A DNA stretch of 64,000 nucleotides from Paenibacillus sp. FSL R5-0517 (GCF_037974355.1 NZ_CP150235.1:2046001-2110000), one strand, 5' to 3'; counted from the stretch's first letter, positions 37,747 through 47,908 are shown. Notes: generated by a model from the letters alone, not told the origin. Translations and numbers: made by a program.

Positions 37747-38235
37747 TTACGCAGGAACATGCATGCGAATCTGTACCCAAACTTGCAGTACGCCTTCCAT
37801 AACCAGCATCGTTTTGACCTGAACGGTGTATTCCTTTTCCCTGACGGAGTACACTTTCTGATTCAGCATGATTCGCGTCATTTTGCTATACTCGTCGATG
37901 TTGAATACATCTCTTCCGCGGAGCACCTCAAGTTCGTCTCCGAGCTTCTGTAACATCACTTTCAGAGAAGCCTCGTCTGGCCCCTTATCGGACTCTTCTG
38001 CACGGACCTTGATTTCCTTGATCACGGTTTGGCGTTTACTGTATTTTTTCAGCGTTTTGATATCCTCCTCATTCTGATGCAGCTGAAGCTGCAGCTCCTG
38101 ATTGTTCAGCCACAACGCATTGTAACTCAGGTGAAATACCCCATTGTAGACGACGCATCCAGCGATCATTCCCAGAACAAATACAGCAGTCATTCGCATC
38201 AGCGGGCGGTAACGGGAGAATGGCGGAACTCTCAT
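37747..38235 (-). CDS. ytrI: YtrI, sporulation membrane protein
   Basis: 162 residues: one N-terminal TM segment (about 13-32), a coiled-coil region (LQLQLHQNEEDIKTLKKYSK) and a C-terminal domain of about 90 residues. It matches YtrI, a sigma-E dependent protein needed for efficient sporulation in B. subtilis. It lies 21 nt after ytrH, in the same order as in Bacillus. Confidence 0.87.
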   Translation of the reverse strand: MRVPPFSRYRPLMRMTAVFVLGMIAGCVVYNGVFHLSYNALWLNNQELQLQLHQNEEDIKTLKKYSKRQTVIKEIKVRAEESDKGPDEASLKVMLQKLGDELEVLRGRDVFNIDEYSKMTRIMLNQKVYSVREKEYTVQVKTMLVMEGVLQVWVQIRMHVPA

Positions 38236-38256
38236 GAACGCTGTTCCTGTCTCATA

Positions 38257-38586
38257 TTAGCTCCGGCCTCCGCCGCACACCCACTTTACCAGTTCTGTTC
38301 CCATATGTGCGCCCATAAAAGCAGAGATCAGATACAGAATTTGTTTGACCGCTGGAGACAGGTTACCATCCAGGAAATTGCTCTCGATGACACGCATGGG
38401 ATCAATGGTGCCACCCACAGCAGCTGCGAGTGCCCATATCTTTATTTTCCCGGAAATATCGAGCATCGTCTGTGTTGGAGGCTGGAGAGAAATCACCGCT
38501 CCAATACCTCCGATCATCGCGCCACCCAGCACGATTCCAAACGCAATAAAGAAATCAAGAATGGCTTTGGACAAAAATGTGCTCAC
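38257..38586 (-). CDS. ytrH: YtrH, sporulation membrane protein
   Basis: 109 residues with hydrophobic segments (about 8-34, 45-60, 85-100) and the Gly-rich GGAMIGGIGAVISLQPP. Typical YtrH, made in the mother cell during sporulation. GTG 38586 is chosen because AAAGGGG lies just upstream; the ATG 38616 start would place that site inside the coding region. A sigma-E promoter lies 76 bp upstream of the start. Confidence 0.9.
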   Translation of the reverse strand: MSTFLSKAILDFFIAFGIVLGGAMIGGIGAVISLQPPTQTMLDISGKIKIWALAAAVGGTIDPMRVIESNFLDGNLSPAVKQILYLISAFMGAHMGTELVKWVCGGGRS

Positions 38587-38661
38587 TGGCAACACCCCTT
38601 TCAGACCTAGCAGCACACCTCCTGTCTTCGGTCTGTCACAGGGGGAGCGGCTTGTACTTCT

Positions 38662-38692
38662 ATTGTATGGGCGTGCCCCCGAACGTTATGAT
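38662..38692 (-). promoter_or_regulatory. Sigma-E promoter of ytrHI
   Basis: A perfect -10 CATACAAT (minus strand, 38669-38662), 15-bp spacer and -35 ATCATAAC (5/8 of the GTCATATT consensus). This agrees with the known sigma-E control of ytrHI in B. subtilis. Confidence 0.75.
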
Positions 38693-38852
38693 AAAATAGA
38701 ATAATAAAGTCTCCTTTTAAGAGGTAGTCACGATTTTTTAAGGTGATTCCATTTTTTTATTTATTTAATTCATATATAAGAGAAAGATAGAGCGGCAAAC
38801 GGATCAGAAGATCCGATGCTGTGACTATCTGCGGCGAAAGGAAGAAAAAAAC

Positions 38853-41800
38853 ATGAGTTCTTTTGTGCATTTGCACGTTCACAGCGAATACAGTTTGCTG
38901 GACGGCGCTGCGCGTATTCCGGATCTCGTGAATAAGGCTGCAGATCTCGGAATGACAACACTGGCGCTAACCGACCATGGCGTAATGTATGGTGCAATTC
39001 CTTTTTATAAAGCATGTATTGAACGGGGGATCAAGCCGATTATCGGTTGCGAGGCATACATGACAGCTGGGTCCCGCAAAGAGCGGGGAAGCCGTAAGGA
39101 TCAGCCGATTCATCATTTGATTTTGCTGGTCAAAAACATGACGGGATACCGTAATCTCATGAAATTGTGCTCGATTGGACATCTCGAAGGTTTTCATTAC
39201 AAACCACGTATCGATATGGAAAGTCTGGCTGCCCATCATGAGGGAATTATCTGTCTTAGCGCGTGTCTGGGGGGCGAGGTTCCTCAGCACTTATTGCATG
39301 GACGAGAGGAAGAAGCGCGGCGTGCGGCGTTGCGTTATAAAAATATTTTTGGTGAAGACTTCTATCTGGAGCTTCAGGATCATGGGCTTTCCGAGCAAAA
39401 AAGGGTGAATCCCCAGTTGATCAAACTGGCGGCTGAACTTGAGATTCCGCTTGTAGCGACGAATGATGCCCACTATCTTTCGGAAGAAGATGCGGAGCTT
39501 CAGGATGTACTGATCTGTATCGGAACGGGCAAGACCGTGGATGATGAGAATCGGCTCCGCATTGGAACGAATCAGCTCTATCTGAAAAGTGAAGAAGAGA
39601 TGGCTCGTTTGTTTCCTCATGTACCGGAAGCTCTGGCGAATACCGTCCGCATTGCGGAATCCTGTGAGTTGAAGTTGGAGTTCGGAAAATCGATTTTGCC
39701 TGAATACAGACCACTTCCCGATGGACTCAGTCCTTCGGCATATCTGCGTCAATTGTGCGAAGAAGGCATGGAGGAGCGTTACGCGCAGTCCACACGCTGG
39801 ACAGACGAGGAGCTTCGATCCGAACTTGAACAACGGCTGGCCTATGAACTTGGTGTGATCGACAGTATGGGGTTCTCGGATTATTTTTTGATTGTCTGGG
39901 ACTTTATCGCCTATGCGCATAAACAAGGCATTGTTACTGGCCCAGGCCGGGGCTCCTCGGCAGGAAGTCTGGTAGCCTACACGTTGCACATCACGGATGT
40001 TGATCCGATGAAATACAACCTGCTCTTCGAACGTTTTTTGAATCCCGAGCGGATCTCCATGCCGGATATTGATATTGACTTCAGCGATGAACGGCGGGAT
40101 GAGGTTATTGATTATGTCGCGCATAAATATGGCAAAGCCCATGTCGCCCAGATTATTACCTTTGGAACGATGGCTGCCCGTGCTGCTGTACGTGATGTGG
40201 GACGAGCACTGAATGTGCCTTATGGCGAAGTAGACAAGGCTGCGAAGTTGATTCCGGCGCAACTCGGCATTAACATCGAGCGGGCCATGGAAGCGACACC
40301 TGAGCTGAAGGCGCTGTATGAAACCAAGCCGAAAACCCGTGAACTGCTGGATATGGCGATGAAGGTCGAAGGTATGCCACGTCATGCTTCCACGCATGCA
40401 GCGGGGGTGGTCATCTCCCGTGATCCGCTGACCGATGCGGTGCCGCTTCAGGAGGGCAGTGAAGGGACCGCGTTGACCCAGTATTCCATGGAAAACCTGG
40501 AGTCAATTGGGTTGCTTAAGATGGACTTTCTCGGTCTGCGTACCCTCTCAATCATTGAGCGGTGTGTACGCTGGATTGGGGAACATGGAGAAATTCCGGA
40601 CTTCCGTCTTATTCCCGATGATGATGCTTTGACCTACGAGATGCTCGGCCGTGGTGACACGATGGGCATATTCCAACTGGAATCTGCCGGTGTACGCCGT
40701 GTGCTGAAAGATTTGAAGCCAAGTAGTTTTGAAGATGTGATCTCGGTACTTGCCTTGTATCGTCCGGGTCCGATGGAGTTCATATCCAAATACATTCAGG
40801 GTAAGCATGGACAGATCGAAGTGGATTACCCGCACGTGGATCTGGAGCCTATTCTGAAAGATACGTACGGCATCATCGTGTATCAGGAGCAGATCATGCA
40901 GATTGCCTCCCGGATGGCGGGTTTCTCGCTGGGTGAAGCAGATTTGCTTCGCAGAGCGGTCTCCAAGAAGAAACGGGAAGTGCTGGATCTGGAGCGTGGT
41001 CACTTTGTACAAGGCAGTCTGAAGCAAGGGTATAGCGAAGAAGAAGCTGACCTTGTTTATGACATGATCGTTAAGTTTGCCAACTATGGCTTCCCGCGTG
41101 CTCACGCCGCAGCTTATGGTGTGCTTGCATTCCAGACGGCTTATCTAAAGGCGCATTATCCTGTGCATTTTATGGCATCCATGCTGACAGCCGTGATGGG
41201 CAGTCATCGGAAAGTGGCAGAGTACGTGGTGGAATGTCGGCGTATGGATATGGAGGTGCTTCCGCCGGATGTGAATGAGAGCGGTATTTTGTTTACGCCT
41301 GTATTTATACCATCCGGTAGCGCAGGCACCGGGGATCAGAGCATTGTATCGCAGCAGACTGCGGGAGCCGATGCAGAGAGTGACACCGGAAGCGTGGCCG
41401 AAGAACATACCACGAACGGTAACGGAAGTTCCTTCAGAGAAGAACATGTTCGTGAGCATGAGGAGCATTCGGGACAAGCTGAATATGGTGAAGCACCTTT
41501 GCCGGATGATCCGGGTCCTGGCTCCGAAGAGGACAGTGGTGGATATGAGTGGCAGGCATCGACAGCCATGCCTGAAGCAACCGACAACCAGAAGGAACCG
41601 GAATTGGTGAAGGCTACCTCAAAGGGTGCAATTCGCTTCGGTCTGGCTGCTGTGAAAAATGTCGGTACCCAAGCCATGGAAAGCATTATGATCGTAAGGC
41701 AGGAGAGACCGTTCGACAGTCTGCTCGATTTTTGTCGTCGTGTGGATCTGCGTGTATGTAACAAACGTGTGATTGAATCGCTGATCCAGGCCGGAGCTTT

Positions 41801-42872
41801 TGACACATTACCCGGACACCGGGCCCAATTGCTGGCGATGCTGGATGAGACCGTTGAAGCCGCGTTGAAATGGCGCAAAGAACGTGAGGATCTGCAGATT
41901 CAATTGTTCGACTTTGTGGAGACGCCAAACTGGGAGATTGAATACCCGGAAATTCCTCCTTATTCCTCTGGGCAGCAACTGGAGCTAGAGCGTGAGTTGT
42001 TAGGCTTGTATCTCTCCGGGCATCCGCTGGATGACTATGAAGATGTGCTTGAATCGAGTGGGGCTGACCGGATCATGGAGCTGACCGAGGCGGCAGACGA
42101 CACAATGGCCGTCGCCGCGGGTATGGTTGTGTCTGTGAAGTCAATTACGACGAAACAGGGCAAGGCCATGGCGTTCATGGAGCTGGAAGACCAGATCGAA
42201 CGCTGCGAAGTGGTTCTCTTTCCCGAGGTATGGCGGCGTAGCCAGCAGCATGTCGGGAAAGGTGAACTGCTCGTCGTGCGTGCCAAAGTGCAGCAGCAGG
42301 ACGAAGGGTTCAAGCTGCTGGCTGAGGAAGTGGTGCCGTTGTCACAGGCGGCACTGGAGCAGCAGCTGCGTAGCCGTGACCGGCGCGGCAAGCCCGGCAG
42401 CGGCAGCTCTTCGCGCTCGGCGCCGTCGGCTTCGCCGCGGCGGCCAGCGGGCGCAGGAGCCGAAGCGCAGCGCAGCAGCGCAGGCGGGGATGCTTCCGCT
42501 GCTCGTAGCAGCGGGAGCCAAGGCTCGGCAGCGACGCGCAGCGATGCGGCGGGTATGGGCGCAGCCACGGCTGCGGCTTCCCGGCCTGGCGGTGCCGCTG
42601 AAGCGTCCGGCAGCCAGGCGCAGAGCCGCGAACCGCGGGCGGTGGAGCAGCGGGTGTTCGTGAAGATTGGCCCGCATGCGGAGAAGCCTGATCTTCTGGC
42701 ACGTCTGAAGCAGCTGCTTCAGGAGCACCCTGGACCTGTTGCGACGGTGCTCTTCTATGAGCAGCAACAGAAGCTGCTTGCACTGAGTAATGCCTACCGA
42801 ATTAAACCATCACCAGCCCTGTTCTCCGACATGGAGAAGATGCTGGGTGAAGGGACGGTCAAAATTAAATAA
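38853..42872 (+). CDS. dnaE: DNA polymerase III subunit alpha (DnaE type)
   Basis: 1339 residues; Firmicute DnaE is usually near 1110. PHP domain at the N-terminus (HLHVHSEYSLLDG), palm with the catalytic PDIDIDF at 404-410 (D405/D407), helix-hairpin-helix and OB-fold regions after. It lacks the exonuclease of PolC and normally extends RNA primers on the lagging strand. The extra length comes from two insertions: an acidic Glu/Gly/Ser-rich stretch at about 817-921 and an Ala/Gly/Ser/Arg linker at about 1167-1266, the latter from very GC-rich DNA. Both sit outside the catalytic core. ATG 38853 follows AAAGGAAG. Confidence 0.97.
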   Translation: MSSFVHLHVHSEYSLLDGAARIPDLVNKAADLGMTTLALTDHGVMYGAIPFYKACIERGIKPIIGCEAYMTAGSRKERGSRKDQPIHHLILLVKNMTGYRNLMKLCSIGHLEGFHYKPRIDMESLAAHHEGIICLSACLGGEVPQHLLHGREEEARRAALRYKNIFGEDFYLELQDHGLSEQKRVNPQLIKLAAELEIPLVATNDAHYLSEEDAELQDVLICIGTGKTVDDENRLRIGTNQLYLKSEEEMARLFPHVPEALANTVRIAESCELKLEFGKSILPEYRPLPDGLSPSAYLRQLCEEGMEERYAQSTRWTDEELRSELEQRLAYELGVIDSMGFSDYFLIVWDFIAYAHKQGIVTGPGRGSSAGSLVAYTLHITDVDPMKYNLLFERFLNPERISMPDIDIDFSDERRDEVIDYVAHKYGKAHVAQIITFGTMAARAAVRDVGRALNVPYGEVDKAAKLIPAQLGINIERAMEATPELKALYETKPKTRELLDMAMKVEGMPRHASTHAAGVVISRDPLTDAVPLQEGSEGTALTQYSMENLESIGLLKMDFLGLRTLSIIERCVRWIGEHGEIPDFRLIPDDDALTYEMLGRGDTMGIFQLESAGVRRVLKDLKPSSFEDVISVLALYRPGPMEFISKYIQGKHGQIEVDYPHVDLEPILKDTYGIIVYQEQIMQIASRMAGFSLGEADLLRRAVSKKKREVLDLERGHFVQGSLKQGYSEEEADLVYDMIVKFANYGFPRAHAAAYGVLAFQTAYLKAHYPVHFMASMLTAVMGSHRKVAEYVVECRRMDMEVLPPDVNESGILFTPVFIPSGSAGTGDQSIVSQQTAGADAESDTGSVAEEHTTNGNGSSFREEHVREHEEHSGQAEYGEAPLPDDPGPGSEEDSGGYEWQASTAMPEATDNQKEPELVKATSKGAIRFGLAAVKNVGTQAMESIMIVRQERPFDSLLDFCRRVDLRVCNKRVIESLIQAGAFDTLPGHRAQLLAMLDETVEAALKWRKEREDLQIQLFDFVETPNWEIEYPEIPPYSSGQQLELERELLGLYLSGHPLDDYEDVLESSGADRIMELTEAADDTMAVAAGMVVSVKSITTKQGKAMAFMELEDQIERCEVVLFPEVWRRSQQHVGKGELLVVRAKVQQQDEGFKLLAEEVVPLSQAALEQQLRSRDRRGKPGSGSSSRSAPSASPRRPAGAGAEAQRSSAGGDASAARSSGSQGSAATRSDAAGMGAATAAASRPGGAAEASGSQAQSREPRAVEQRVFVKIGPHAEKPDLLARLKQLLQEHPGPVATVLFYEQQQKLLALSNAYRIKPSPALFSDMEKMLGEGTVKIK

Positions 42873-42913
42873 GCGGTTATCTCGTTAGTGATCGTTTTTA
42901 TTCCAACAATATG

Positions 42914-42948
42914 AAACCTGTTTAGCTAAATGCTGAACAGGTTTTTTT
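42914..42948 (+). terminator. Terminator of dnaE
   Basis: AAACCTGTT/AACAGGTTT with a 13-nt loop and seven T residues in total. Confidence 0.85.
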
Positions 42949-43078
42949 GTGATCGTTGTATCGCGGTCCTGATTTCACCATCCGCACATTTTATGAACAT
43001 TTTAACAGGTTACTGCATACACTTGAGAACACCGAAGGACCGAGTGGTCCTCGGGGTATTGATGCGGGAGGTCGAGAT

Positions 43079-43570
43079 ATGTCATATGAAATCGTAGAAG
43101 CCATGCTGGCCCGGCGCGGGGTACAGATTGATGCAATCGCCGCAATTGTATACCGTCTGCAAAAAGGGTACCACCCCGAACTGACCTTGGACGACTGTGT
43201 TACCAGCGTGAAATCCGTTCTGCAGAAACGAGAGGTGCAATATACACTTTATACAGGTATTGCTCTCGACGAACTTGCGGAGAAGCGACTCTTGCCCCAA
43301 CCGTTACAAGCTATTATGGAAGCGGATGAATCCCTGTATGGAGTGGACGAGACTCTGGCCCTCGGCATTACTCATGTGTATGGTATGATTGGTTTAACCA
43401 GCTTTGGTTATCTGGATAAAGAAAAAATAGGTGTCATTCATGATTTGAATGAACATGCAACAGCCATTCATGTCTTTTTGGATGACCTGGTTGCAGGGGT
43501 GGCCGCTGCAGCTTCTGCCCGGATTGCACACAAAAATATTAAAGCCAAAAAATACCCCTCAGACCTTTAA
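43079..43570 (+). CDS. Phosphatidylglycerophosphatase A-like protein (YutG type)
   Basis: 163 residues of the PgpA/YutG family, which removes phosphate from phosphatidylglycerol phosphate or related lipids. Visible motifs: YHPELTLDDC, the HVYGMIGLTSFGYLDKEKIGVI core and a C-terminal FLDDLVAGV with conserved acidic residues. It has few hydrophobic segments, like the soluble Bacillus forms. ATG 43079 is 7 nt after GGGAGG; the frame upstream overlaps the terminator region of dnaE. Single gene. Confidence 0.85.
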   Translation: MSYEIVEAMLARRGVQIDAIAAIVYRLQKGYHPELTLDDCVTSVKSVLQKREVQYTLYTGIALDELAEKRLLPQPLQAIMEADESLYGVDETLALGITHVYGMIGLTSFGYLDKEKIGVIHDLNEHATAIHVFLDDLVAGVAAAASARIAHKNIKAKKYPSDL

Positions 43571-43854
43571 CCCCCTGTATTTCCATGCCTGCATGCCGTG
43601 ATCAATCTTATGACTCATATGAAGGTCTCCAAGGGCGGCTGACGCTGCCCTGATACGTTTAGGGCTGCTTATGGAAGAAGTATCAATAAGAAGATTTCGT
43701 CAACCATATGAGTTATTTGTGGGGGACTAATGTCCCTCATGATCCCAAATTCTCCCCCAAGGTCCCGAACCCTTTCTTGCAGAAAAAAAGTGAGGTATGT
43801 TATCATTAGTCCAATATACGGGCTCTGAACATTAGCTTAGGGGGCGGACAAGGC

Positions 43855-44043
43855 ATGTGGACGGTGATTTACATTGCGCCGACAGCAAAGGTTGCGGACA
43901 AGATTAAGACCAGGCTTTCGGAAGAAGGTTTTCTGGTACAGACCCGTCCCATCAGTTTATCCAAGCAGCAATTTGAGATTCGCGTCCCTTCTGGGGAATT
44001 GGAAGAGGTCCAGGAAGTGTTGAATTCCATTCTGCATTCCTGA
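43855..44043 (+). CDS. Small conserved-looking protein (62 aa), DUF2007-like
   Basis: MWTVIYIAPTAKVADKI start, then FLVQTRPI and FEIRVPSGELEEVQEVL: a beta-alpha-beta-beta-alpha pattern like the ferredoxin-like DUF2007/signal-transducing folds. GGGGGCGG is upstream. The upstream interval 43571-43854 has no gene that I can support. The family is uncertain, but codon pattern and position before accD suggest a real gene. Confidence 0.65.
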   Translation: MWTVIYIAPTAKVADKIKTRLSEEGFLVQTRPISLSKQQFEIRVPSGELEEVQEVLNSILHS

Positions 44044-44449
44044 TTCGTTCGACATCGACGTGCCTTGGCAGAGGAAGAAGTACCATCGGTACATAAGGGA
44101 CTAACCGCGTAAGCGGAGAGAGGAATCGACTTGCATGTATTGTATGCTGCTGTCCTTCCTTCTTTTTTTGTTAGGACTAGGACCGACCTGGTTGCTCCCG
44201 GAGACCCTACCTAGATAGATTCAAAACATCGGCGCAACAATCTTTCGGTTATTGCAGGTAATATCAATCGTGCTGACAGAAGCCGCTGATCCTTGCCCTG
44301 TACCGGCGGATTTTTTTGTTGTGAATGCTGGACAAGGCCCATGGCAGCGTGTGGGTCGTAAGCGGTTTACCGTAGCACGCGGATGAAGCTGTCACAAGCA
44401 GCGCACTGCAGGTTGCGGCCATCAAATCAACGGCTGGAGAGGTGTAGTT
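44044..44449 (+). other. Structured 406-bp leader region before accD
   Basis: No gene. Short perfect hairpins are visible: GTACC-atc-GGTAC (44081-44093) and CCGC-GTAA-GCGG (44106-44117). A T7 run follows a hairpin-poor stretch near 44151, and another T7 run at 44312 follows a GC-rich CCGGCGG. The layout could be a regulated leader with internal termination. No known riboswitch or T-box motif, and no FapR operator, was recognised. Confidence 0.35.
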
Positions 44450-45343
44450 GTGTTCAAAGATATATTCCAGAAGAAACGGAAGTACGCTACCATACCTTCC
44501 GAGCGTGCACTTCCCGGCGAAGGCCAGGAAGTCCTAGAACGCCCAAAACGTGAAATACCTGAAGGGCTTATGAACAAGTGCAGCAAATGCGGCACCATTC
44601 AATATAGCAAGGAATTGGAGAAAAATCTGAAAGTATGTCCTGCCTGTGGTTACCATATGCGTCTTAACGCTATGGAGCGCATTGCTATGGTACTTGATGA
44701 TCAAGGGTTTGTTGAGTTTGACGCTGATATGATATCAGTTGATCCGCTTGGCTTTCCTGGATATAGCAACAAATTGGAACAACAACGTCTGAAATCGGGC
44801 CTAAAGGAAGCGGTAATTACAGGGGAAGGTACCATTGAGGGCCTGCCTGTAGTTGTGGCTGTCATGAGCTTTGATTTCTTCACAGGCAGCATGGGTTCGG
44901 TTGTAGGGGAGAAAATTACCCGTGCCATTGAGCATGCAACAGAAAAGCGCTTGCCAATGATCATTTTCTCCACATCAGGTGGTGCCCGGATGCAGGAGAG
45001 TATTCTCAGCCTCATGCAAATGGCCAAAACAAGCGCAGCTTTATCCCGTTTGGATGAACAGGGTGGGCTGTACATTTCGGTCATCACGGACCCGACGACA
45101 GGTGGAGTCTCGGCAAGTTTTGCGAGTCTGGGCGATATTAATATTGCCGAACCTGGCGCTGTGTTTGGTTTTGCCGGCAGAATCGTTATTGAACAGACCA
45201 TCCGTCAGAAGTTACCTGATGATTTCCAGACGGCTGAATTTAATATGCAGCACGGTCAGCTGGACATGGTTGTGCACCGGAAAGAACTTCGGGCCACTCT
45301 TGGCAAGCTTCTGGATATGCATAGTGAAAAAGGAGGGGTCTAA
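44450..45343 (+). CDS. accD: Acetyl-CoA carboxylase carboxyltransferase subunit beta
   Basis: 297 residues. The N-terminal zinc ribbon ([23 protein letters not shown], four Cys) and the crotonase-fold carboxyltransferase body are complete. With AccA it transfers CO2 from carboxybiotin to acetyl-CoA to form malonyl-CoA, the first step of fatty acid synthesis. GTG start after GGAGAGG. The stop is directly followed by the accA ATG. Confidence 0.97.
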   Translation: MFKDIFQKKRKYATIPSERALPGEGQEVLERPKREIPEGLMNKCSKCGTIQYSKELEKNLKVCPACGYHMRLNAMERIAMVLDDQGFVEFDADMISVDPLGFPGYSNKLEQQRLKSGLKEAVITGEGTIEGLPVVVAVMSFDFFTGSMGSVVGEKITRAIEHATEKRLPMIIFSTSGGARMQESILSLMQMAKTSAALSRLDEQGGLYISVITDPTTGGVSASFASLGDINIAEPGAVFGFAGRIVIEQTIRQKLPDDFQTAEFNMQHGQLDMVVHRKELRATLGKLLDMHSEKGGV

Positions 45344-46375
45344 ATGGCGGGTGAGTTGCCATATGAAGCGCCTCTGGTTGAGATGCGCAAAAAGATTGAT
45401 GAACTCGTACAGTTTGGACAGGAAAAAGGGATCGACTTCACGGACGAGATTGCCCGCCTGGAAGAACGTTACCATAGACTTGAAGAAGAGATTTACACTG
45501 GCATAACGGCAGCACAGAAAATGCATCTGGCCCGGCACCAGCAACGCCCAACGGCGCTAGATCTGATTCAATTGATATTTACGGACTTCATTGAGCTGCA
45601 CGGTGATCGCATGTTCGGAGACGATCTTGCGGTTGTTGGCGGGCTTGCCAAGTTGAATGGAAAGACAGTAACGGTAATCGGACAACAGCGGGGGAAAGAT
45701 ACGAAGGATAACATCGCCCGCTTTTTCGGCAGCGCTCATCCGGAAGGTTTCCGAAAAGGACTTCGTCTGATGAAACAAGCGAACAAATTTGGCCGTCCTA
45801 TTATTACGTTTATTGATACTAAAGGGGCGTATCCGGGTAATACTGCAGAAGAGAGAGGTCAATCGGAAGCTATTGCTCGCAACCTGATGGAAATGGCGAA
45901 GCTTTCGGTTCCTGTTATAGTTGTGGTCATCGGCGAAGGTGGAAGCGGCGGTGCTCTCGCCATGGCTGTGGGTAATCGTGTGTTGATGCTGGAACATGCA
46001 ATCTATTCTGCGATCTCTCCGAACGGGGCTGCTTCGATTCTCTGGAAGGATGCATCCAAGGCAGATCAAGCGGCTGAAGCGATGAAAATAACAGCCAAGG
46101 ACCTTCTGGAGATGGAAGTTATTGAAGAGATCGTGCCTGAGCCACGCGGCGGTGCTCATCGGGATTATGAAGCGTCTGCTGCTTTCATCAGTGAAGCTTT
46201 GATCCGTCATCTCGACGAGATGAAGGGTTGGAGCGGGGATCAGCTGAAACAGGATCGGTATGAGAAATTCCGTAAAATTGGATCGGTCACGTTTGAACCT
46301 CAAGCATCCATTGAAGCTCCTCAAGAGCTTGTAGAAGTAGATGCTGCGAGTAATTTGTCGGGAAATGTTGAATAG
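45344..46375 (+). CDS. accA: Acetyl-CoA carboxylase carboxyltransferase subunit alpha
   Basis: 343 residues, about 20 longer than most AccA because of a Glu/Ala-rich C-terminal tail. The carboxyltransferase core includes [24 protein letters not shown] and [10 protein letters not shown]. The start codon follows the accD stop with no gap, ensuring equimolar subunits. In B. subtilis pfkA follows accA; here the next gene is pyk, with pfkA absent from this site. Confidence 0.97.
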   Translation: MAGELPYEAPLVEMRKKIDELVQFGQEKGIDFTDEIARLEERYHRLEEEIYTGITAAQKMHLARHQQRPTALDLIQLIFTDFIELHGDRMFGDDLAVVGGLAKLNGKTVTVIGQQRGKDTKDNIARFFGSAHPEGFRKGLRLMKQANKFGRPIITFIDTKGAYPGNTAEERGQSEAIARNLMEMAKLSVPVIVVVIGEGGSGGALAMAVGNRVLMLEHAIYSAISPNGAASILWKDASKADQAAEAMKITAKDLLEMEVIEEIVPEPRGGAHRDYEASAAFISEALIRHLDEMKGWSGDQLKQDRYEKFRKIGSVTFEPQASIEAPQELVEVDAASNLSGNVE

Positions 46376-46480
46376 TGTGACGAATTTCCTATACAAATGA
46401 GCAAAAGTATAGTAAATTTAATAGTTGGAAAAAGAAAAATAGATAAAGAGTAATACCTTTAAAATCGGAGGAAACCCAAA

Positions 46481-47908
46481 ATGCGTAAAACGAAAATTGT
46501 ATGTACCATTGGTCCATCCAGTGAATCTCTGGAGAACACCAAAAAATTGATTATGGCCGGTATGAATGTGGCCCGTCTGAACTTCTCCCACGGTGATTTC
46601 GATGAGCACGGCGGACGGATCATTGCGATTCGCCAAGCATGCGAAGAGTTGAACAAAACAGTAGCGATCCTGCTGGACACCAAAGGACCGGAAATTCGGA
46701 CAGGTAAACTCGAAGTAGAACCGATCGAATTGGTTCAAGACGAGTACATCACTTTGACAACAGAAGAAATTCTTGGAACCAAAGAACGTCTTTCCATTAC
46801 GTATACAGATCTTCCGAATGATGTTGAACCGGGATCTACAATTCTGATCGACGACGGTCTGATCGGACTGACTGTGGTGGAAGTGCAAGGCACCGAGATC
46901 AAATGCCGTATCGTTAACGGCGGATCGATCAAAAGCAAAAAAGGTGTTAACGTTCCGGGCGTTGCCATTTCTCTGCCGGGTATCACCGAAAAAGACGCTA
47001 ACGATATCGTATTTGGTATTGAGCAAGGTGTTGATTTTATCGCGGCTTCTTTTGTACGTAAAGCGAGTGACGTACTTGAGATTCGTGAATTGCTTGAAAA
47101 ACACAATGCTGGACATATCCAAATCATCTCCAAAATTGAAAACCAACAAGGTGTCGATAACCTCGATGAGATCCTTGAAGTATCTGACGGCCTGATGGTT
47201 GCTCGTGGAGACCTGGGTGTTGAGATTCCTGCGGAAGAAGTACCATTGGTACAAAAACGCATGATCGAAAAATGTAATGTTGCAGGTAAACCGGTAATCA
47301 CAGCTACACAAATGTTGGATTCCATGCAGCGTAACCCACGTCCAACACGTGCTGAAGCGAGTGACGTGGCGAATGCGATCTTCGATGGCACGGACGCAAT
47401 CATGTTGTCCGGTGAGACAGCTGCGGGTAAATACCCGGTTGAATCCGTTCTGACCATGTCCCGTATTGCTGAAAAAGCAGAATCTGCTCTGCCTTACCAA
47501 GAGCTGTATCTGAAGCAACGTGTTGCTCAACAAACAACTGTTACGGAAGCAATCAGCCAATCAGTTGCCCTTTCAGCTCAAGATTTGAACGCAAAAGCGA
47601 TCATCACTTCAACTGAATCAGGACACACTGCACGCATGATTTCCAAGTATCGTCCAGAATCTCCAATCATCGCTGTAACTACGGAAGACAGAACTTCCCG
47701 TCGTTTGGCTCTGGCTTGGGGTGTAACTCCTGTCAAAGGAAGACTGGTTGATTCCACGGATGCTTTGTTCGAAAACGCAATTGAAGGCGGCGTAAAATCC
47801 GGACTGGTTAAAGAAGGAGACCTGGTTGTGATTACAGCAGGTGTACCTTTGGGTCGTTCCGGTTCTACCAACCTGATTAAAGTAAGCCAAATTCCAAACA
47901 ACGCTTAA
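46481..47908 (+). CDS. pyk: Pyruvate kinase
   Basis: 475 residues. N-terminal [11 protein letters not shown], active-site [12 protein letters not shown] and the K+/Mg-binding region NFSHG are present. It converts PEP and ADP to pyruvate and ATP. B. subtilis pyruvate kinase has about 585 residues with an extra C-terminal PEP-utiliser-like domain; this protein ends after the normal C domain and lacks it. GGAGG is 7-8 nt before the ATG, and a terminator follows. Confidence 0.97.
   Translation: MRKTKIVCTIGPSSESLENTKKLIMAGMNVARLNFSHGDFDEHGGRIIAIRQACEELNKTVAILLDTKGPEIRTGKLEVEPIELVQDEYITLTTEEILGTKERLSITYTDLPNDVEPGSTILIDDGLIGLTVVEVQGTEIKCRIVNGGSIKSKKGVNVPGVAISLPGITEKDANDIVFGIEQGVDFIAASFVRKASDVLEIRELLEKHNAGHIQIISKIENQQGVDNLDEILEVSDGLMVARGDLGVEIPAEEVPLVQKRMIEKCNVAGKPVITATQMLDSMQRNPRPTRAEASDVANAIFDGTDAIMLSGETAAGKYPVESVLTMSRIAEKAESALPYQELYLKQRVAQQTTVTEAISQSVALSAQDLNAKAIITSTESGHTARMISKYRPESPIIAVTTEDRTSRRLALAWGVTPVKGRLVDSTDALFENAIEGGVKSGLVKEGDLVVITAGVPLGRSGSTNLIKVSQIPNNA

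Noticed and set aside
39291-40397. 368-codon frame antisense to dnaE
   Set aside because: It lies over the conserved polymerase palm; no protein family pattern and no ribosome binding site.
42956-43078. Possible T-box or riboswitch leader before the PgpA-like gene
   Set aside because: A small GGACC-GAGT-GGTCC hairpin is present, but no T-box motif or terminator/antiterminator pair.
45557-46396. 279-codon frame antisense to accA
   Set aside because: Antisense shadow with no start signal and improbable composition.
46418-47560. 380-codon frame antisense to pyk
   Set aside because: It is a shadow of the highly expressed pyk gene; protein is Phe/Arg/Asn-rich without motifs.
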